A stretch of DNA of 64,000 nucleotides, from NCBI RefSeq assembly GCF_947500705.1, contig NZ_CANMSY010000005.1, forward strand, positions 124,001-188,000, read 5' to 3'. The position numbers and the translations under genes were made by a program. Numbering within the stretch: position 1 is the stretch's first letter; each line of letters opens with the position of its first letter. The notes below the pieces were generated by a model that was not told where the DNA came from, made no database searches, and saw nothing but the letters and a program-made list of their open reading frames with translations. The stretch is from an uncultured Brachybacterium sp. (GTDB lineage: Bacteria > Actinomycetota > Actinomycetes > Actinomycetales > Dermabacteraceae). Shown here piece by piece: positions 16,476-29,770 of this stretch.

Positions 16476-17126
16476 TCAGTCCTTGCTCTGACCACCCAGC
16501 TGATCGATCACGGCATCCGCGACCTCGCGCATCGTCAGGCGACGATCCATCGACGTCTTCTGGATCCAGCGGAAGGCCTCCGGCTCGGACAGGCCCATGT
16601 TGGTCTGCAGCAGGCCCTTGGCACGGTCCACGCGCTTACGGGTCTCGAAGCGCTCCCCGAGGTCGGCGATCTCCGACTCCAGCTGCGTGATCTGCTGGAA
16701 GCGCGAGATCGCGATCTCGATCGCCGGGAGCAGATCCGCCGGGGTGAAGGGCTTGACGACGTACGCCATCGCGCCGGCATCCCGTGCGCGCTCGACCAGC
16801 TCGGTCTGCGAGAACGCGGTGAGCATGACCACGGGGGCGAGGTTCTCCTCACCGATCCTCTCGGCGGCCGTGACGCCGTCCATCTGCGGCATCTTGACGT
16901 CCATCACCACCACATCGGGGCGCAGCTCGCGCGCCTTGGCCACAGCGCTCTCCCCGTCACCCACAGCTGCGAGCACCTCGTAACCGGCCTCGGTGAGGGT
17001 CTCGACGATGTCCATGCGGATCAGGCTCTCGTCCTCAGCCACCACAGCGGTGCGACGCGGCGCGCCGTCGCCGGGAAGTGCCTCGTCCTGGGCGTCGTCG
17101 GGAAGTGAAGTCATATCGTCAGTCAT
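16476..17126 (-). CDS. pdtaR: Response regulator with ANTAR RNA-binding domain (PdtaR-like)
   Basis: 216 residues. The receiver domain (about 26-140) has AEDES acidic residues, phosphoacceptor Asp76 in VVMDVKMP, Thr103 in MLTAF and Lys125 in VVKPF. It is followed by an ANTAR domain (about 155-212: DRAKGLLQTNMGLSEPEAFRWIQ and MREVADAVI), which binds tandem-hairpin RNAs to prevent termination. In mycobacteria PdtaR pairs with kinase PdtaS and acts on mRNAs containing ANTAR hairpins; no kinase gene is adjacent here. Its place between polA and pyk is the mycobacterial one. The ATG at 17126 is chosen for the CAGGGCG ribosome site; GTG 17159 and ATG 17114 are alternatives. Confidence 0.92.
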   Translation of the reverse strand: MTDDMTSLPDDAQDEALPGDGAPRRTAVVAEDESLIRMDIVETLTEAGYEVLAAVGDGESAVAKARELRPDVVVMDVKMPQMDGVTAAERIGEENLAPVVMLTAFSQTELVERARDAGAMAYVVKPFTPADLLPAIEIAISRFQQITQLESEIADLGERFETRKRVDRAKGLLQTNMGLSEPEAFRWIQKTSMDRRLTMREVADAVIDQLGGQSKD

Positions 17127-17203
17127 GTCGCCCTGTGTTTCAGTGTGGGCCTTGCGCACAGGTGCTCAGCACCCGCACGGTCGAGGCCGGTGGTCATCAG
17201 CGG

Positions 17204-17210
17204 TATCCTA
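17204..17210. promoter_or_regulatory. Shared -10 (TATCCTA) for tRNA-Leu and pdtaR
   Basis: Read forward, TATCCT (17204-17209) is a good -10 for tRNA-Leu, 28 bases before its mature 5' end. Read in reverse, TAGGAT (17210-17205) is a good -10 for pdtaR. Symmetric -10 sequences can fire in both directions. A weak -35 (TCGAGG, 17181-17186) is visible for the forward side. Confidence 0.4.
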
Positions 17211-17237
17211 ATCCAGCCCTCCCCCGCGGGGGGCCAG

Positions 17238-17320
17238 GCCGGGTTGGCGGAATGGTAGACGCGGCGCACTCAAAATGCGCTGTCCGTGAGGGCGTGCGGG
17301 TTCGAGTCCCGCACCCGGTA
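17238..17320 (+). tRNA. tRNA-Leu (anticodon CAA)
   Basis: 83 bases with class II features. The acceptor stem pairs GCCGGGT (17238-17244) with ACCCGGT (17313-17319), the first pair being G-U; discriminator A17320. The D-arm region is GGCGGAATGGTAGACGC. The anticodon stem GCGCA/TGCGC encloses loop CTCAAAA, giving anticodon CAA, which reads UUG. A long variable arm (TGTCCGTGAGGGCGT region) and T-loop TTCGAGT with a GCGGG/CCCGC stem follow. The 3' CCA is not encoded (CCT follows). UUG is a rare Leu codon in this GC-rich genome. A strong hairpin lies just downstream. Confidence 0.93.
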
Positions 17321-17333
17321 CCTGCTCGAAGAT

Positions 17334-17376
17334 GACGATGGCGCCCGACAGCTTCACAGCTGCGGGCGCCATCGTC
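17334..17376. terminator. Strong bidirectional hairpin between tRNA-Leu and pyk
   Basis: A perfect 14-bp outer stem (17334-17347 with 17363-17376) is extended by an inner CAGCT/AGCTG stem closing a TCAC loop, with one bulged A. It lies 14 bases after the tRNA and downstream of pyk on the other strand, so it can end both transcripts. Confidence 0.65.
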
Positions 17377-17388
17377 GTGAGGAGGGTC

Positions 17389-17461
17389 TCGCTCAGCCCT
17401 GCTGAACTCGCTGCGCTTCTACCGCACGCGGCCTCGCAGGACGTCGCTCAGCCCTGCTGAA
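17389..17461. repeat. 18-bp direct repeat at the pyk 3' end
   Basis: TCGCTCAGCCCTGCTGAA occurs at 17389-17406 and again, identical, at 17444-17461, immediately next to the pyk stop codon. The copies start 55 bases apart. This looks like a local duplication of the pyk 3' flank. Confidence 0.7.
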
Positions 17462-18931
17462 TCAGGCCTGCGGACCCGCAGCGATGTTGCTCGCCTCGAT
17501 GCGGGCGGACTCGGTGCCGTCGAGGTCGCCGATGCGGTGCACGCGCAGGGTGTTGGTCGAGCCGTGGACGCCGGGGGGCGAGCCCGCCGCGACGATGACC
17601 AGGTCGTTCTTCTGGAGGCCCTTCTGCTCGCGGAGCAGATCGTCGACCTTGCCGACCATCGCGTCGGTGTCGCTCTGCATCGGCACCAGGTGCGACTCGA
17701 TGCCCCAGGTCAGAGACAGCTGGCGAGCGATCTCGGGGTACGGGGTCAGCGCCAGCAGGGGGATGGTGGGCCGCAGACGCGAGAGCCGGCGCGCGGTGTC
17801 GCCGGACTCGGTGAAGGTCACCAGGTACTGCGCGGAGAGCTGATCGCCGATCTCGGCGGCCGCACGGGTGATCGCACCGCCGCGGGTGTGCGGGATGGTG
17901 CCCAGCGGAAGGATGCGGTCTGCACCGTTCTCCTCCGTGTTGGTGATGATGCGGGCCATGGTGCGCACGGCCTCGAAGGGATACTTGCCCACGCTGGTCT
18001 CGCCCGAGAGCATGACCGCGTCGGCGCCGTCGAGGATCGCGTTGGCGCAGTCCGACGCTTCGGCGCGGGTGGGGCGCGGGCTCTCGATCATCGACTCGAG
18101 CACCTGGGTGGCGACGATCACGGGCTTGGCGTTGCGTCGCGCGAGCTCGATCGCGCGCTTCTGCACCAGCGGGACCTGCTCGAGCGGCATCTCGACGCCG
18201 AGGTCGCCGCGGGCGACCATGATGCCGTCGAAGGCACCGACGATCGAGCGCAGCGCCCGGACCGCCTGCGGCTTCTCGATCTTCGCGATGACGGGGACCC
18301 GGCGGCCCTCCTCCTGCATGATCCGCAGGACGCCATCCATGTCATGCGCATCGCGCACGAAGGACAGTGCGACGAGATCCGCGCCGAGGCGGAGGCCGAA
18401 GCGGAGGTCCGCGATGTCCTTCTCGCTCATGGCGGGAACCGACACGGCGACGCCGGGCAGGTTGATGCCCTTGTTGTTGGAGACCGGTCCGGGGACCTCG
18501 ACGACGGTGACGACGTCGGTCTCGGTGACCTCGGTGACGCGCACCGAGACCTTCCCATCGTCGATCAGCAGGACGTCGCCGGGGCGGCAGTCGCCCGGCA
18601 GCCCCTTGAACGTGGTCGAGACCCGCTCGCGGCTGCCCTCGATGTCGTCCGTGGTGATGGTGAGGCTCTCGCCCACCTCGAGCATGTGCGGGCCGTCGGT
18701 GAACTTGCCGAGGCGGATCTTGGGACCCTGGAGGTCGACCAGGACGGCGACGTTCTTGCCGAGGTCCTCCGCCGCACGACGGATGTTCGCGTAGACGCTC
18801 GCGTGGTCGTCGTGCGTGCCGTGGCTGAAGTTCATCCGGGCGACGTTCATCCCCGCTTCGATCAGCGTGCGGATCTGCTCGTAGGAATCGGTCGCCGGCC
18901 CGAGTGTGCAGACGATCTTCGCTTTGCGCAT
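17462..18931 (-). CDS. pyk: Pyruvate kinase
   Basis: 489 residues. It transfers phosphate from phosphoenolpyruvate to ADP, the last step of glycolysis. It starts MRKAKIVCTLGPATDSYEQI, the usual first strand of the barrel. Visible are ARMNFSHG, the K-rich VIAKIEKPQAV (catalytic Lys), MVARGDLGVEMP (metal and PEP binding) and the C-terminal allosteric domain ending NTLRVHRIGDLDG. Length is standard. The ATG at 18931 is chosen over the upstream extension because this is the family start. Its neighbourhood (lgt, trp on one side; pdtaR, polA on the other) matches mycobacteria, but here gltBD lies between pyk and lgt. Confidence 0.97.
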   Translation of the reverse strand: MRKAKIVCTLGPATDSYEQIRTLIEAGMNVARMNFSHGTHDDHASVYANIRRAAEDLGKNVAVLVDLQGPKIRLGKFTDGPHMLEVGESLTITTDDIEGSRERVSTTFKGLPGDCRPGDVLLIDDGKVSVRVTEVTETDVVTVVEVPGPVSNNKGINLPGVAVSVPAMSEKDIADLRFGLRLGADLVALSFVRDAHDMDGVLRIMQEEGRRVPVIAKIEKPQAVRALRSIVGAFDGIMVARGDLGVEMPLEQVPLVQKRAIELARRNAKPVIVATQVLESMIESPRPTRAEASDCANAILDGADAVMLSGETSVGKYPFEAVRTMARIITNTEENGADRILPLGTIPHTRGGAITRAAAEIGDQLSAQYLVTFTESGDTARRLSRLRPTIPLLALTPYPEIARQLSLTWGIESHLVPMQSDTDAMVGKVDDLLREQKGLQKNDLVIVAAGSPPGVHGSTNTLRVHRIGDLDGTESARIEASNIAAGPQA

Positions 18932-19000
18932 GTCAACCCATCTGTAGTTCGTGTGCAGGGCCGCGACCCTCTTCAGCATTCTGCGGGCCCGCGCGCGTGC

Positions 19001-19019
19001 GCTGCCCTAGGGCCGCAGC
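19001..19019 (-). terminator. Weak hairpin downstream of gltD
   Basis: GCTG...CAGC arms with an internal CCCTAGGG palindrome (19001-19019), about 25 bases after the gltD stop and before pyk. The stem has a bulge and no T tract follows. Confidence 0.3.
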
Positions 19020-19043
19020 ATCGCGTATTCGACCCCTAGTGTT

Positions 19044-20514
19044 TCATACTGTGACGGGCTTCTCGCCGGGGCTCACGGGCCGAGACAGGGATGTGGCCCC
19101 CATCAGGTGCTCGTCGACCGCTGCGGCGCAGGAGCGTCCTTCCGCGATCGCCCACACGATGAGGCTCTGACCGCGGGCGCAGTCCCCCGCGGTGAACACC
19201 CCGTCCACGGTCGTCGCCCAGTCAGCATCGTGCACGATGTTGCCGCGTGAGGTGATGTCCACTCCGAGCGTGGTGAGCAGTCCCTCCTCGTCGGCGCCGG
19301 TGAAGCCCATCGCGATGAGCACGAGCGTGGCGGGCAGCACCGTCGCGGTGTCCGGGGTGGGGACGCGTGCGCCATCGACGAAGCGGGTGCGCGCCACCTC
19401 GAGCCCGCTCACCGCGCCCTCGGCGTCGATTTCGAAGCCGGTGGTCGACGCGAGGAAGGAGCGGTCACCGCCCTCCTCATGCGCGGTGGATACCTCGAAG
19501 AGGAGCGGGTGGGTGGGCCAGGGCTGGCGTTCGTCCCGCTCGAGGGGCGGCTGGGTGCCGATCGCGAGGGTCGTCACCGAGCGGGCCCCCTGACGCAGAG
19601 CGGTGCCCAGGCAGTCGGCGCCGGTGTCGCCGCCGCCGATGATCACGACGTCCTTGCCCTCGGCCGAGATCGGGCTCCCGACCCAGTCCCCCTCCACCAG
19701 GCGGTTCGCCTGGGTGAGGTACTCCATCGCCGGGTGGATGCCGGTGGCCTCGCGCCCGGGGACGGCGAGCTCGCGCGGCACGCTCGCGCCGGTGGCGAGC
19801 ACCACCGCGTCGAAGCGGGAGCGGAGCTCCTGCACGCTCAGGGCCCCCTTCCCCGTGCCGCCCACGTCGACCCCGGTGCGGAAGCGGGTGCCCTCGGCGC
19901 GCATCTGCTCGAGGCGTCGGTCGATGAAGCGCTTCTCGAGCTTGAACTCGGGGATGCCGTAGCGCATGAGTCCGCCGAGGCGGTCGTCACGCTCGAGCAC
20001 CACCACGGAGTGGCCGGCCCGGGTCAGCTGCTGCGCGGCGGCCAGGCCCGCGGGGCCCGAGCCGACGACGGCGACCGAGCGGCCCGTCTGGCGGGTGGGC
20101 TCGACCGGGTCGAGCCAGCCCTCGTCGAAGGCGCGCTCGACGATCGAGAGCTCGATGTTCTTGATCGTCACCGGCGGCTGATTGATGCCCAGCACGCAGC
20201 TGGACTCGCACGGCGCCGGGCAGGCACGCCCGGTGAACTCCGGGAAGTTGTTGGTGGCGTGCAGGCGCTCGTTCGCCTCCTGCCAGTCCTCGCGGTAGAC
20301 CAGGTCGTTCCACTCGGGGATCAGGTTGCCCAGGGGGCAGCCCTGGTGGCAGAAGGGGATGCCGCAGTTCATGCAGCGTCCGGCCTGCCTCGAGACGACG
20401 TCGAGCGTGCCCTGCTCACGCGCCTCGTACACCTCGCGCCAGTCCATCAGCCGCAGCGGCACAGGCCGGCGAGCCGGCAGCTCACGGTCGCGGTAGCGCA
20501 GGAATCCGCGGGGA

Positions 20515-20522
<8 letters not shown>
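19044..20522 (-). CDS. gltD: Glutamate synthase (NADPH) small subunit
   Basis: 492 residues. GltD takes electrons from NADPH through FAD and two 4Fe-4S clusters and passes them to GltB. N-terminal Cys clusters are CMNCGIPFCHQGCPLGN (about 50-66) and CPAPCESSCVLG. FAD is bound at VVGSGPAGLAAAQQL (about 150), NADPH at IIGGGDTGADCLGTA (about 295), and the C-terminal GDCARGQSLIVWAI is the second FAD contact. Start codon 20522 lies inside gltB (8-base overlap), showing coupled translation with the large subunit. Last gene of its unit; pyk follows 112 bases further with its own start region. Confidence 0.96.
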
Positions 20523-25095
<4,573 letters not shown>

Positions 25096-25211
25096 GACGC
25101 AGAGAACCCTTCGACGGGGCGGCCGGTGACGTGCTCGTCATCCGTGACGAGCGCCCGGTGCCGGGGCGCGCTGCCCGTCCTGGCGATCTGCGTCGCTCGG
25201 GGGTGCGGTGC

Positions 25212-26141
25212 CTACGGTCCGGGGGAGGGATCCGCGGCTGCGGAAGGAGGCGTGCCGGACTTCTCCGTCCCGTCCTCGTCGGGGCCGTTGCCCGCAGTCT
25301 GCGCGGGCAGCCCGAAGGAGCCGTCCGCGGCGACGACCTCTCCCCCGCGCCGCTGCCTGCGGATCGTCAGCATCACGAACATCCCGATGCCGACCAGCGC
25401 CATCACCAGAGCGATCAGGGTGTGGATGCGCATCTCACCGATCATCAGCACCGGTTCGCTGCGGATCGCGTCGATCCAGGCGCGGCCGGTGGAGTAGATC
25501 GCGACGTAGGCCCAGAAGATCCGTCCGCCGGCCCACTGGTAGCGGCGGCTGAGCAGCAGCAGGACAGCCAGTCCTGCGAGGTTCCACAGCTGCTCGTACA
25601 GGAAGGTGGGGTGATAGGTGCCGGGGACGCAGCCGCCGATGGTCTGGCCGTTGGTCACGCAGGTCACCTCCCATGCCCACCAGGCATCGAGCGCGGGCCC
25701 GTAGAGCTCCTGGTTGAACCAGTTGCCGAATCGCCCCAGCACCTGGGCGATCAAGAGGGTGGGCGCGACGGTGTCGGCCAGGGCGGTGAACGAGACGCCC
25801 TTATGGCGCGCCATGAACCAGACCGCGAGGGCGCCGCCGGCCACTGCGCCGTAGATCGCGAGCCCGCCCTGCCAGATGTAGAGCACCGCGAGCGGATCGC
25901 CGTCGGGCCCGAAGAAGGGCGCAGGCGAGGTGAGCACATGCCAGATGCGGGAGCCGACGATGCCGGCGATGATCGCGACGAAGATGATGTCGAAGAAGGT
26001 GTCGCCGTCACCGCCGCGCCTCTCCCAGCGCTTGGTCGCCCACCACATCGCCACCGCGATCCCGGAGAGGATGCACAGGGCATAGAAGTGGATCGTCAGC
26101 GGACCGAGGGAGAGCGCCGAGATCGGCGAGCTGGGGATCAT
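25212..26141 (-). CDS. lgt: Prolipoprotein diacylglyceryl transferase
   Basis: 309 residues. Lgt transfers diacylglycerol from phosphatidylglycerol to the lipobox Cys of prolipoproteins at the cytoplasmic membrane; its substrates should include the lipoprotein encoded at 15-16 kb. The signature GRFGNWFNQELYG (about 132-144) is complete, and about seven transmembrane segments are visible. The C-terminal 50 residues are a charged Pro/Gly-rich tail (RRQRRGGEVVAADG onward), common in actinobacteria. An AGGAGAGG ribosome site precedes the ATG at 26141. It follows trpA after 69 bases that contain 8-bp tandem repeats. Confidence 0.95.
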   Translation of the reverse strand: MIPSSPISALSLGPLTIHFYALCILSGIAVAMWWATKRWERRGGDGDTFFDIIFVAIIAGIVGSRIWHVLTSPAPFFGPDGDPLAVLYIWQGGLAIYGAVAGGALAVWFMARHKGVSFTALADTVAPTLLIAQVLGRFGNWFNQELYGPALDAWWAWEVTCVTNGQTIGGCVPGTYHPTFLYEQLWNLAGLAVLLLLSRRYQWAGGRIFWAYVAIYSTGRAWIDAIRSEPVLMIGEMRIHTLIALVMALVGIGMFVMLTIRRQRRGGEVVAADGSFGLPAQTAGNGPDEDGTEKSGTPPSAAADPSPGP

Positions 26142-26160
26142 CGCGGCCTCTCCTGTCCTC

Positions 26161-26192
26161 GGGTCATCGGGTCATCGGGTCATCAGTTCATC
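26161..26192. repeat. 8-bp tandem repeat between trpA and lgt
   Basis: GGGTCATC occurs three times without a gap (26161-26184), followed by a degenerate fourth copy AGTTCATC (26185-26192). It is in the 69-base trpA-lgt gap, upstream of the lgt ribosome site. Confidence 0.75.
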
Positions 26193-26210
26193 GGGCGTCG
26201 TGCTGTCGGG

Positions 26211-27038
26211 TCAGGCGCGGGCGCGCTCGACGCCGGCGCGGAGGTCGTCGGCCACGGCCGCGAGCGCGGTGCGGGCTGCGGCATCGTCGTCCTGGTTCTC
26301 GAGCAGCGCCCGGACGAAGGCGGACCCGACGATCACTCCATCAGAATACGCCCCCACCTGCGCGGCCTGCTCACCGTTCGAGACGCCGAGCCCCACGCAG
26401 ACGTTCTTCGCCCCGGCGGCGCGGGTGCGCTCGACCAGGCCCTCCGTGGCTGCGGAGACGCTCGCCCGGGTCCCGGTCACGCCCATGGTGCTCGCGGCAT
26501 AGACGAATCCCCGGGTGTGCGAGACCACATGCTCGAGCCGGTCGCGGGGTGAGCTGGGGGCGACCAGGAACACGCGGTCCACGCCGTGCCGCTCGCTCGC
26601 GGCGATCCAGTCCGCACCCTCATCGGGAATCAGATCCGGGGTGATCACCCCGGCGCCGCCGGCGGCCGCGAGATCGCGGGCGAAGGCGTCGGGGCCGTAG
26701 GCGAGGATCGGGTTCCAGTAGCTCATCACCAGGATCGCGGCGCCGCGACCGGACAGCGCCTCGACGGCCTGGAGCACGTGACGGGTGCGGGTGCCGGCCT
26801 CCAGGGCCGAGGCTGCCGCCTGCTGGATGACCGCCCCGTCCATGACCGGGTCGGAGTACGGCAGACCCAGCTCGATCATGTCGGCGCCGTGGTCGATGAG
26901 GATGCGGGCGGCCTCGATCGAGCGCTCGAGGTCCGGGAAGCCCACGGGGAGGTAGGCGATCAGCGCGGCCCGGTTCTCGGCGCGGGCGCGGTCCAGGACC
27001 TCGTCGGCGCGCAGCCGGTGGCTCTCAGCGGTGGTCAT
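26211..27038 (-). CDS. trpA: Tryptophan synthase alpha subunit
   Basis: 275 residues. TrpA cleaves indole-3-glycerol phosphate to indole and glyceraldehyde 3-phosphate in the alpha2beta2 complex. Catalytic Glu56 ([11 protein letters not shown]) and Asp67 (MDG) are 11 residues apart as in the Salmonella enzyme. [18 protein letters not shown] and [10 protein letters not shown] give the phosphate-binding loops. The ATG overlaps the trpB stop by four bases (ATGA), so synthesis is coupled to TrpB. Length is normal. Last trp gene of the run; lgt follows 69 bases downstream. Confidence 0.96.
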   Translation of the reverse strand: MTTAESHRLRADEVLDRARAENRAALIAYLPVGFPDLERSIEAARILIDHGADMIELGLPYSDPVMDGAVIQQAAASALEAGTRTRHVLQAVEALSGRGAAILVMSYWNPILAYGPDAFARDLAAAGGAGVITPDLIPDEGADWIAASERHGVDRVFLVAPSSPRDRLEHVVSHTRGFVYAASTMGVTGTRASVSAATEGLVERTRAAGAKNVCVGLGVSNGEQAAQVGAYSDGVIVGSAFVRALLENQDDDAAARTALAAVADDLRAGVERARA

Positions 27039-28378
27039 CGGGACTCCTCTGCCTGGTCGGTGGTCGCGCGGGCCGCAGCGCGCAGCGCGGTCAGATCTGC
27101 TCGGGCGGGCTCGTCGCCGACCAGGCCGAACCAGCGCGACGCGGTGTCCACGTCCTTGTCCCCACGGCCGGAGAGGCTCACCAGGATGACGGCGTCCTCG
27201 CCGAGCTCACGGCCCAGCACCAGGGCCCCGGCCAGGGCATGGGCGGACTCGATCGCGGGCATGATGCCCTCGGTCATGGAGAGCAGGGCGAAGGCCTCCA
27301 TGGCCGGGCCGTCGTCGATCGCGCGGTACTCGGCGCGGCCGATATCCGCCAGCCAGGCGTGCTCCGGGCCGACGCTGGGATAGTCCAGGCCGGCGGAGAC
27401 CGAGTGGGAGGGGACCGTCTGGCCGTCCTCGTCCTGCATCACGAAGCTGCGGGCTCCATGCAGCACCCCGGCGGTGCCACCGGTGATGGTCGCGGAGTGG
27501 CGGCCGGTGGTAACCCCATCGCCTCCGGCCTCACAGCCGATCAGGCGCACCAGCGGGTCGGTGTCGTCGAGGAAGGCGTGGAAGATCCCCATCGCGTTGG
27601 AGCCGCCGCCCACACAGGCGACCACCGCGTCGGGCAGTCGTCCCACCCGTTCGAGGGTCTGGGCGCGGGCCTCCTCACCGATGATGCGGTGGAAGTCCCG
27701 CACCATGGCCGGGAAGGGGTGCGGGCCGGCGACGGTGCCGAGCAGGTAGTGGGTGGTCTCGACGTTGGCGACCCAGTCGCGGAAGGCCTCGTTGATCGCA
27801 TCCTTGAGGGTGCGTGAACCCTGCTCCACGGCAATCACCTCCGCCCCCAGCAGGCGCATCCTGGCGACATTGAGCGCCTGGCGCTCGGTGTCCTCGCCGC
27901 CCATGTAGATGGTGCAGTCGAGGCCGAACAGCGCCGCTGCGGTGGCCGTCGCGACCCCGTGCTGGCCGGCGCCGGTCTCGGCGATCACGCGCGTCTTGCC
28001 CATGCGCTTGGTCAGCAGCGCCTGACCGAGGACGTTGTTGATCTTGTGGCTGCCGGTGTGGTTGAGGTCCTCACGCTTGAGCAGGATGCGGGCGCCGCCG
28101 GCGAGCTGGGAGAACCGCGGGGCCTCCGAGAGCAGGGAGGGCCGGCCGGTGTATTCCGCGGCGAGATGCTGCAGCTCGGCGGTGAACTCGGGGTCGATGA
28201 TCGCCTTCTCGTAGACCTCGGTGAGCTCGTCGAGGGCGGGCACCAGCGCCTCGGGCAGGAAGCGGCCGCCGAAGTCACCGAAGTAGGGCCCTGCCTCGGA
28301 GCGCAGCTCCGAGATGGGCCGGGTGAGGTCGGTGACGACCCGCTCGGAGAGGGGACGATCGTGGTCGGGGCTGCTCAT
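27035..28378 (-). CDS. trpB: Tryptophan synthase beta subunit
   Basis: 447 residues. The PLP enzyme condenses indole with serine to give tryptophan. The Schiff-base Lys112 lies in [23 protein letters not shown] is the substrate carboxylate loop and [10 protein letters not shown] the PLP phosphate loop. A 30-residue N-terminal extension precedes the conserved [14 protein letters not shown]. This is the standard TrpB1 type that works with TrpA. The start overlaps the trpC stop by four bases, and the stop overlaps the trpA start by four. Confidence 0.97.
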   Translation of the reverse strand: MSSPDHDRPLSERVVTDLTRPISELRSEAGPYFGDFGGRFLPEALVPALDELTEVYEKAIIDPEFTAELQHLAAEYTGRPSLLSEAPRFSQLAGGARILLKREDLNHTGSHKINNVLGQALLTKRMGKTRVIAETGAGQHGVATATAAALFGLDCTIYMGGEDTERQALNVARMRLLGAEVIAVEQGSRTLKDAINEAFRDWVANVETTHYLLGTVAGPHPFPAMVRDFHRIIGEEARAQTLERVGRLPDAVVACVGGGSNAMGIFHAFLDDTDPLVRLIGCEAGGDGVTTGRHSATITGGTAGVLHGARSFVMQDEDGQTVPSHSVSAGLDYPSVGPEHAWLADIGRAEYRAIDDGPAMEAFALLSMTEGIMPAIESAHALAGALVLGRELGEDAVILVSLSGRGDKDVDTASRWFGLVGDEPARADLTALRAAARATTDQAEESR

Positions 28379-29208
28379 GCCTGAGCTCCTTCCGTGAGGG
28401 GGCGACCGCGACGGGCCACCTGGCGGTATGACATCGCTGCTGCGGCCGGGTCTCCCGAGGTGACGAGCGCCTCTCCGACCAGCACCGCGTCGGCACCGGC
28501 CGCGGCGTAGGCCTCGACATCCTCCACCGAGAGGACCGCGGATTCACCGATCGCGAGCGGTCCGGCGGGGATCCGGCGCAGCAGGTCCGCGGCCCGCGAG
28601 AGGTCGACGGTGAGGTCCTTGAGGTTGCGGGCATTGACTCCGATGATGTCTGCTCCGAGCGCGAGGGCTCGGCCCAGCTCCTGATCGGTGTGGACCTCCA
28701 CCAGCGCCTGCATGCCGAGCTCCGTGATCAGGTCGTGCAGCTCACGCAGCCGGGCGTCGTCGAGGGCGGCCACGATCAGCAGCACCAGATCGGCGCCGTG
28801 GGCGCGAGCCTCGTACACCTGGTACGGCTCGACGACGAAGTCCTTGCGCAGCACGGGCACCTCGACCCGGGCACGGACCGCATCGAGGTCGGCGAGGGTG
28901 CCGCGGAACCGACGCTGCTCGGTGAGCACGCTGATCGCGGAGGCACCGGCACTCGCATAGGTGGCGGCGAGCTCGGCCGGCTCGGGGATCTCCGCGAGGG
29001 CGCCCTTGGAGGGGCTGGAGCGCTTGACCTCGGCGATCAGCCCCATCGTCGCGCCGTCTCCGAGCAGGCTCGCCCGCGCGTCCAGGGCCGGGGCGGCCGC
29101 ACGTGCCAGGCGCTGGATCTCGGCATCTGGCACGGCGGCACGACGCGGCGCGAGGTCCTCGCGCACGCCGTCGATGATCTCGTCGAGGACGGTTCCGGTG
29201 GTGGTCAC
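28375..29208 (-). CDS. trpC: Indole-3-glycerol phosphate synthase
   Basis: 277 residues. A (beta/alpha)8-barrel enzyme that closes the indole ring from CdRP. Motifs are [16 protein letters not shown] (catalytic Lys and substrate phosphate site), [20 protein letters not shown] (catalytic Lys), [12 protein letters not shown] and [12 protein letters not shown]. It is monofunctional, without a TrpF domain; no trpF is nearby, and in actinobacteria that step is usually done by PriA. The GTG at 29208 has an AGGAGG site that is itself part of a small hairpin (29209-29221). It heads the coupled trpC-trpB-trpA block, 94 bases after the DUF2752 gene. Confidence 0.96.
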   Translation of the reverse strand: MTTTGTVLDEIIDGVREDLAPRRAAVPDAEIQRLARAAAPALDARASLLGDGATMGLIAEVKRSSPSKGALAEIPEPAELAATYASAGASAISVLTEQRRFRGTLADLDAVRARVEVPVLRKDFVVEPYQVYEARAHGADLVLLIVAALDDARLRELHDLITELGMQALVEVHTDQELGRALALGADIIGVNARNLKDLTVDLSRAADLLRRIPAGPLAIGESAVLSVEDVEAYAAAGADAVLVGEALVTSGDPAAAAMSYRQVARRGRPLTEGAQA

Positions 29209-29290
29209 GCAGGCCTCCTGCAGCAGGTCGGAGCGGGGGCGGCACGCCGTGCCGCCGGGATTCCAGGGAGACGTCGATCCCCGGGGATCG
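29209..29290 (-). promoter_or_regulatory. Structured trpC leader (SD hairpin, 8-bp hairpin and palindrome)
   Basis: In the 94-base gap before trpC there are, from the start codon outward: GCAGG-AGG-CCTGC (29209-29221), which holds the Shine-Dalgarno in its loop and arm; GGCGGCAC-3-GTGCCGCC (29238-29256); and the perfect palindrome CGATCCCCGGGGATCG (29275-29290). Together they could limit translation or act as a processing or termination site. Regulation is inferred only. Confidence 0.45.
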
Positions 29291-29302
29291 TCGCGGGCGG
29301 GG

Positions 29303-29770
29303 TCAGCCGCCGACGTAGGAGATCGGGGCGAGGAACCAGAAGGCCGGCAGATTCCTCAGCACCGCGAACAGGACTGCGATCATGACCAGGGCCAGCAGCA
29401 CCGTCGTGCTGGGCATCAGGTCCGTGCGCAGTCCCCTGGCACGGCGCACCGACCAGGTCAGCAGCCCTGCGGCGAGCAGCGGGATCGCGATGGTGATCAG
29501 CGCATTGCTCCGCAGTGCCAGCAGCAGGTCACCGGCGAGCAGGGAGTGCACGGCCCGGATCGCTCCGCAGCCGGGGCACTCCAGCCCCGTGAGATGGTTC
29601 AGGATGCACAGCGGGACATGGGTGCGGAACGGGTCGAAGACCAGCTGCACCCCGGCGGCGACGGCCAGAGAGCCGATGCCGATCGCGAGCGGCAGGAGGG
29701 CACGGCGCGGGCTGCGGGCGGGAGCGCGGAGCACGGCGTCGCCGTGCCTCGTCCTCCCCGCGTCGATCAC
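29303..29770 (-). CDS. DUF2752 membrane protein in the trp cluster
   Basis: 155 residues. It matches the DUF2752 pattern: a first hydrophobic helix, then [29 protein letters not shown], with the Cys-x2-Cys and Arg-x3-His core, then two more hydrophobic helices. The role of the family is unknown. The GTG start overlaps the stop of the HGxxPAAW gene as GTGA, so both are made together. Its position between that gene and trpC recurs in actinobacteria, which hints at a link with Trp metabolism or envelope function, but nothing in the sequence shows the reaction. Confidence 0.85.
   Translation of the reverse strand: MIDAGRTRHGDAVLRAPARSPRRALLPLAIGIGSLAVAAGVQLVFDPFRTHVPLCILNHLTGLECPGCGAIRAVHSLLAGDLLLALRSNALITIAIPLLAAGLLTWSVRRARGLRTDLMPSTTVLLALVMIAVLFAVLRNLPAFWFLAPISYVGG

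Noticed and set aside
15057-17126. Reading pdtaR and the binding lipoprotein as a true AmiR-AmiC pair
   Set aside because: The lipoprotein has a Tat/lipobox export signal, so it is outside the cell, and pdtaR is in its conserved polA-pyk location regardless of the neighbour.
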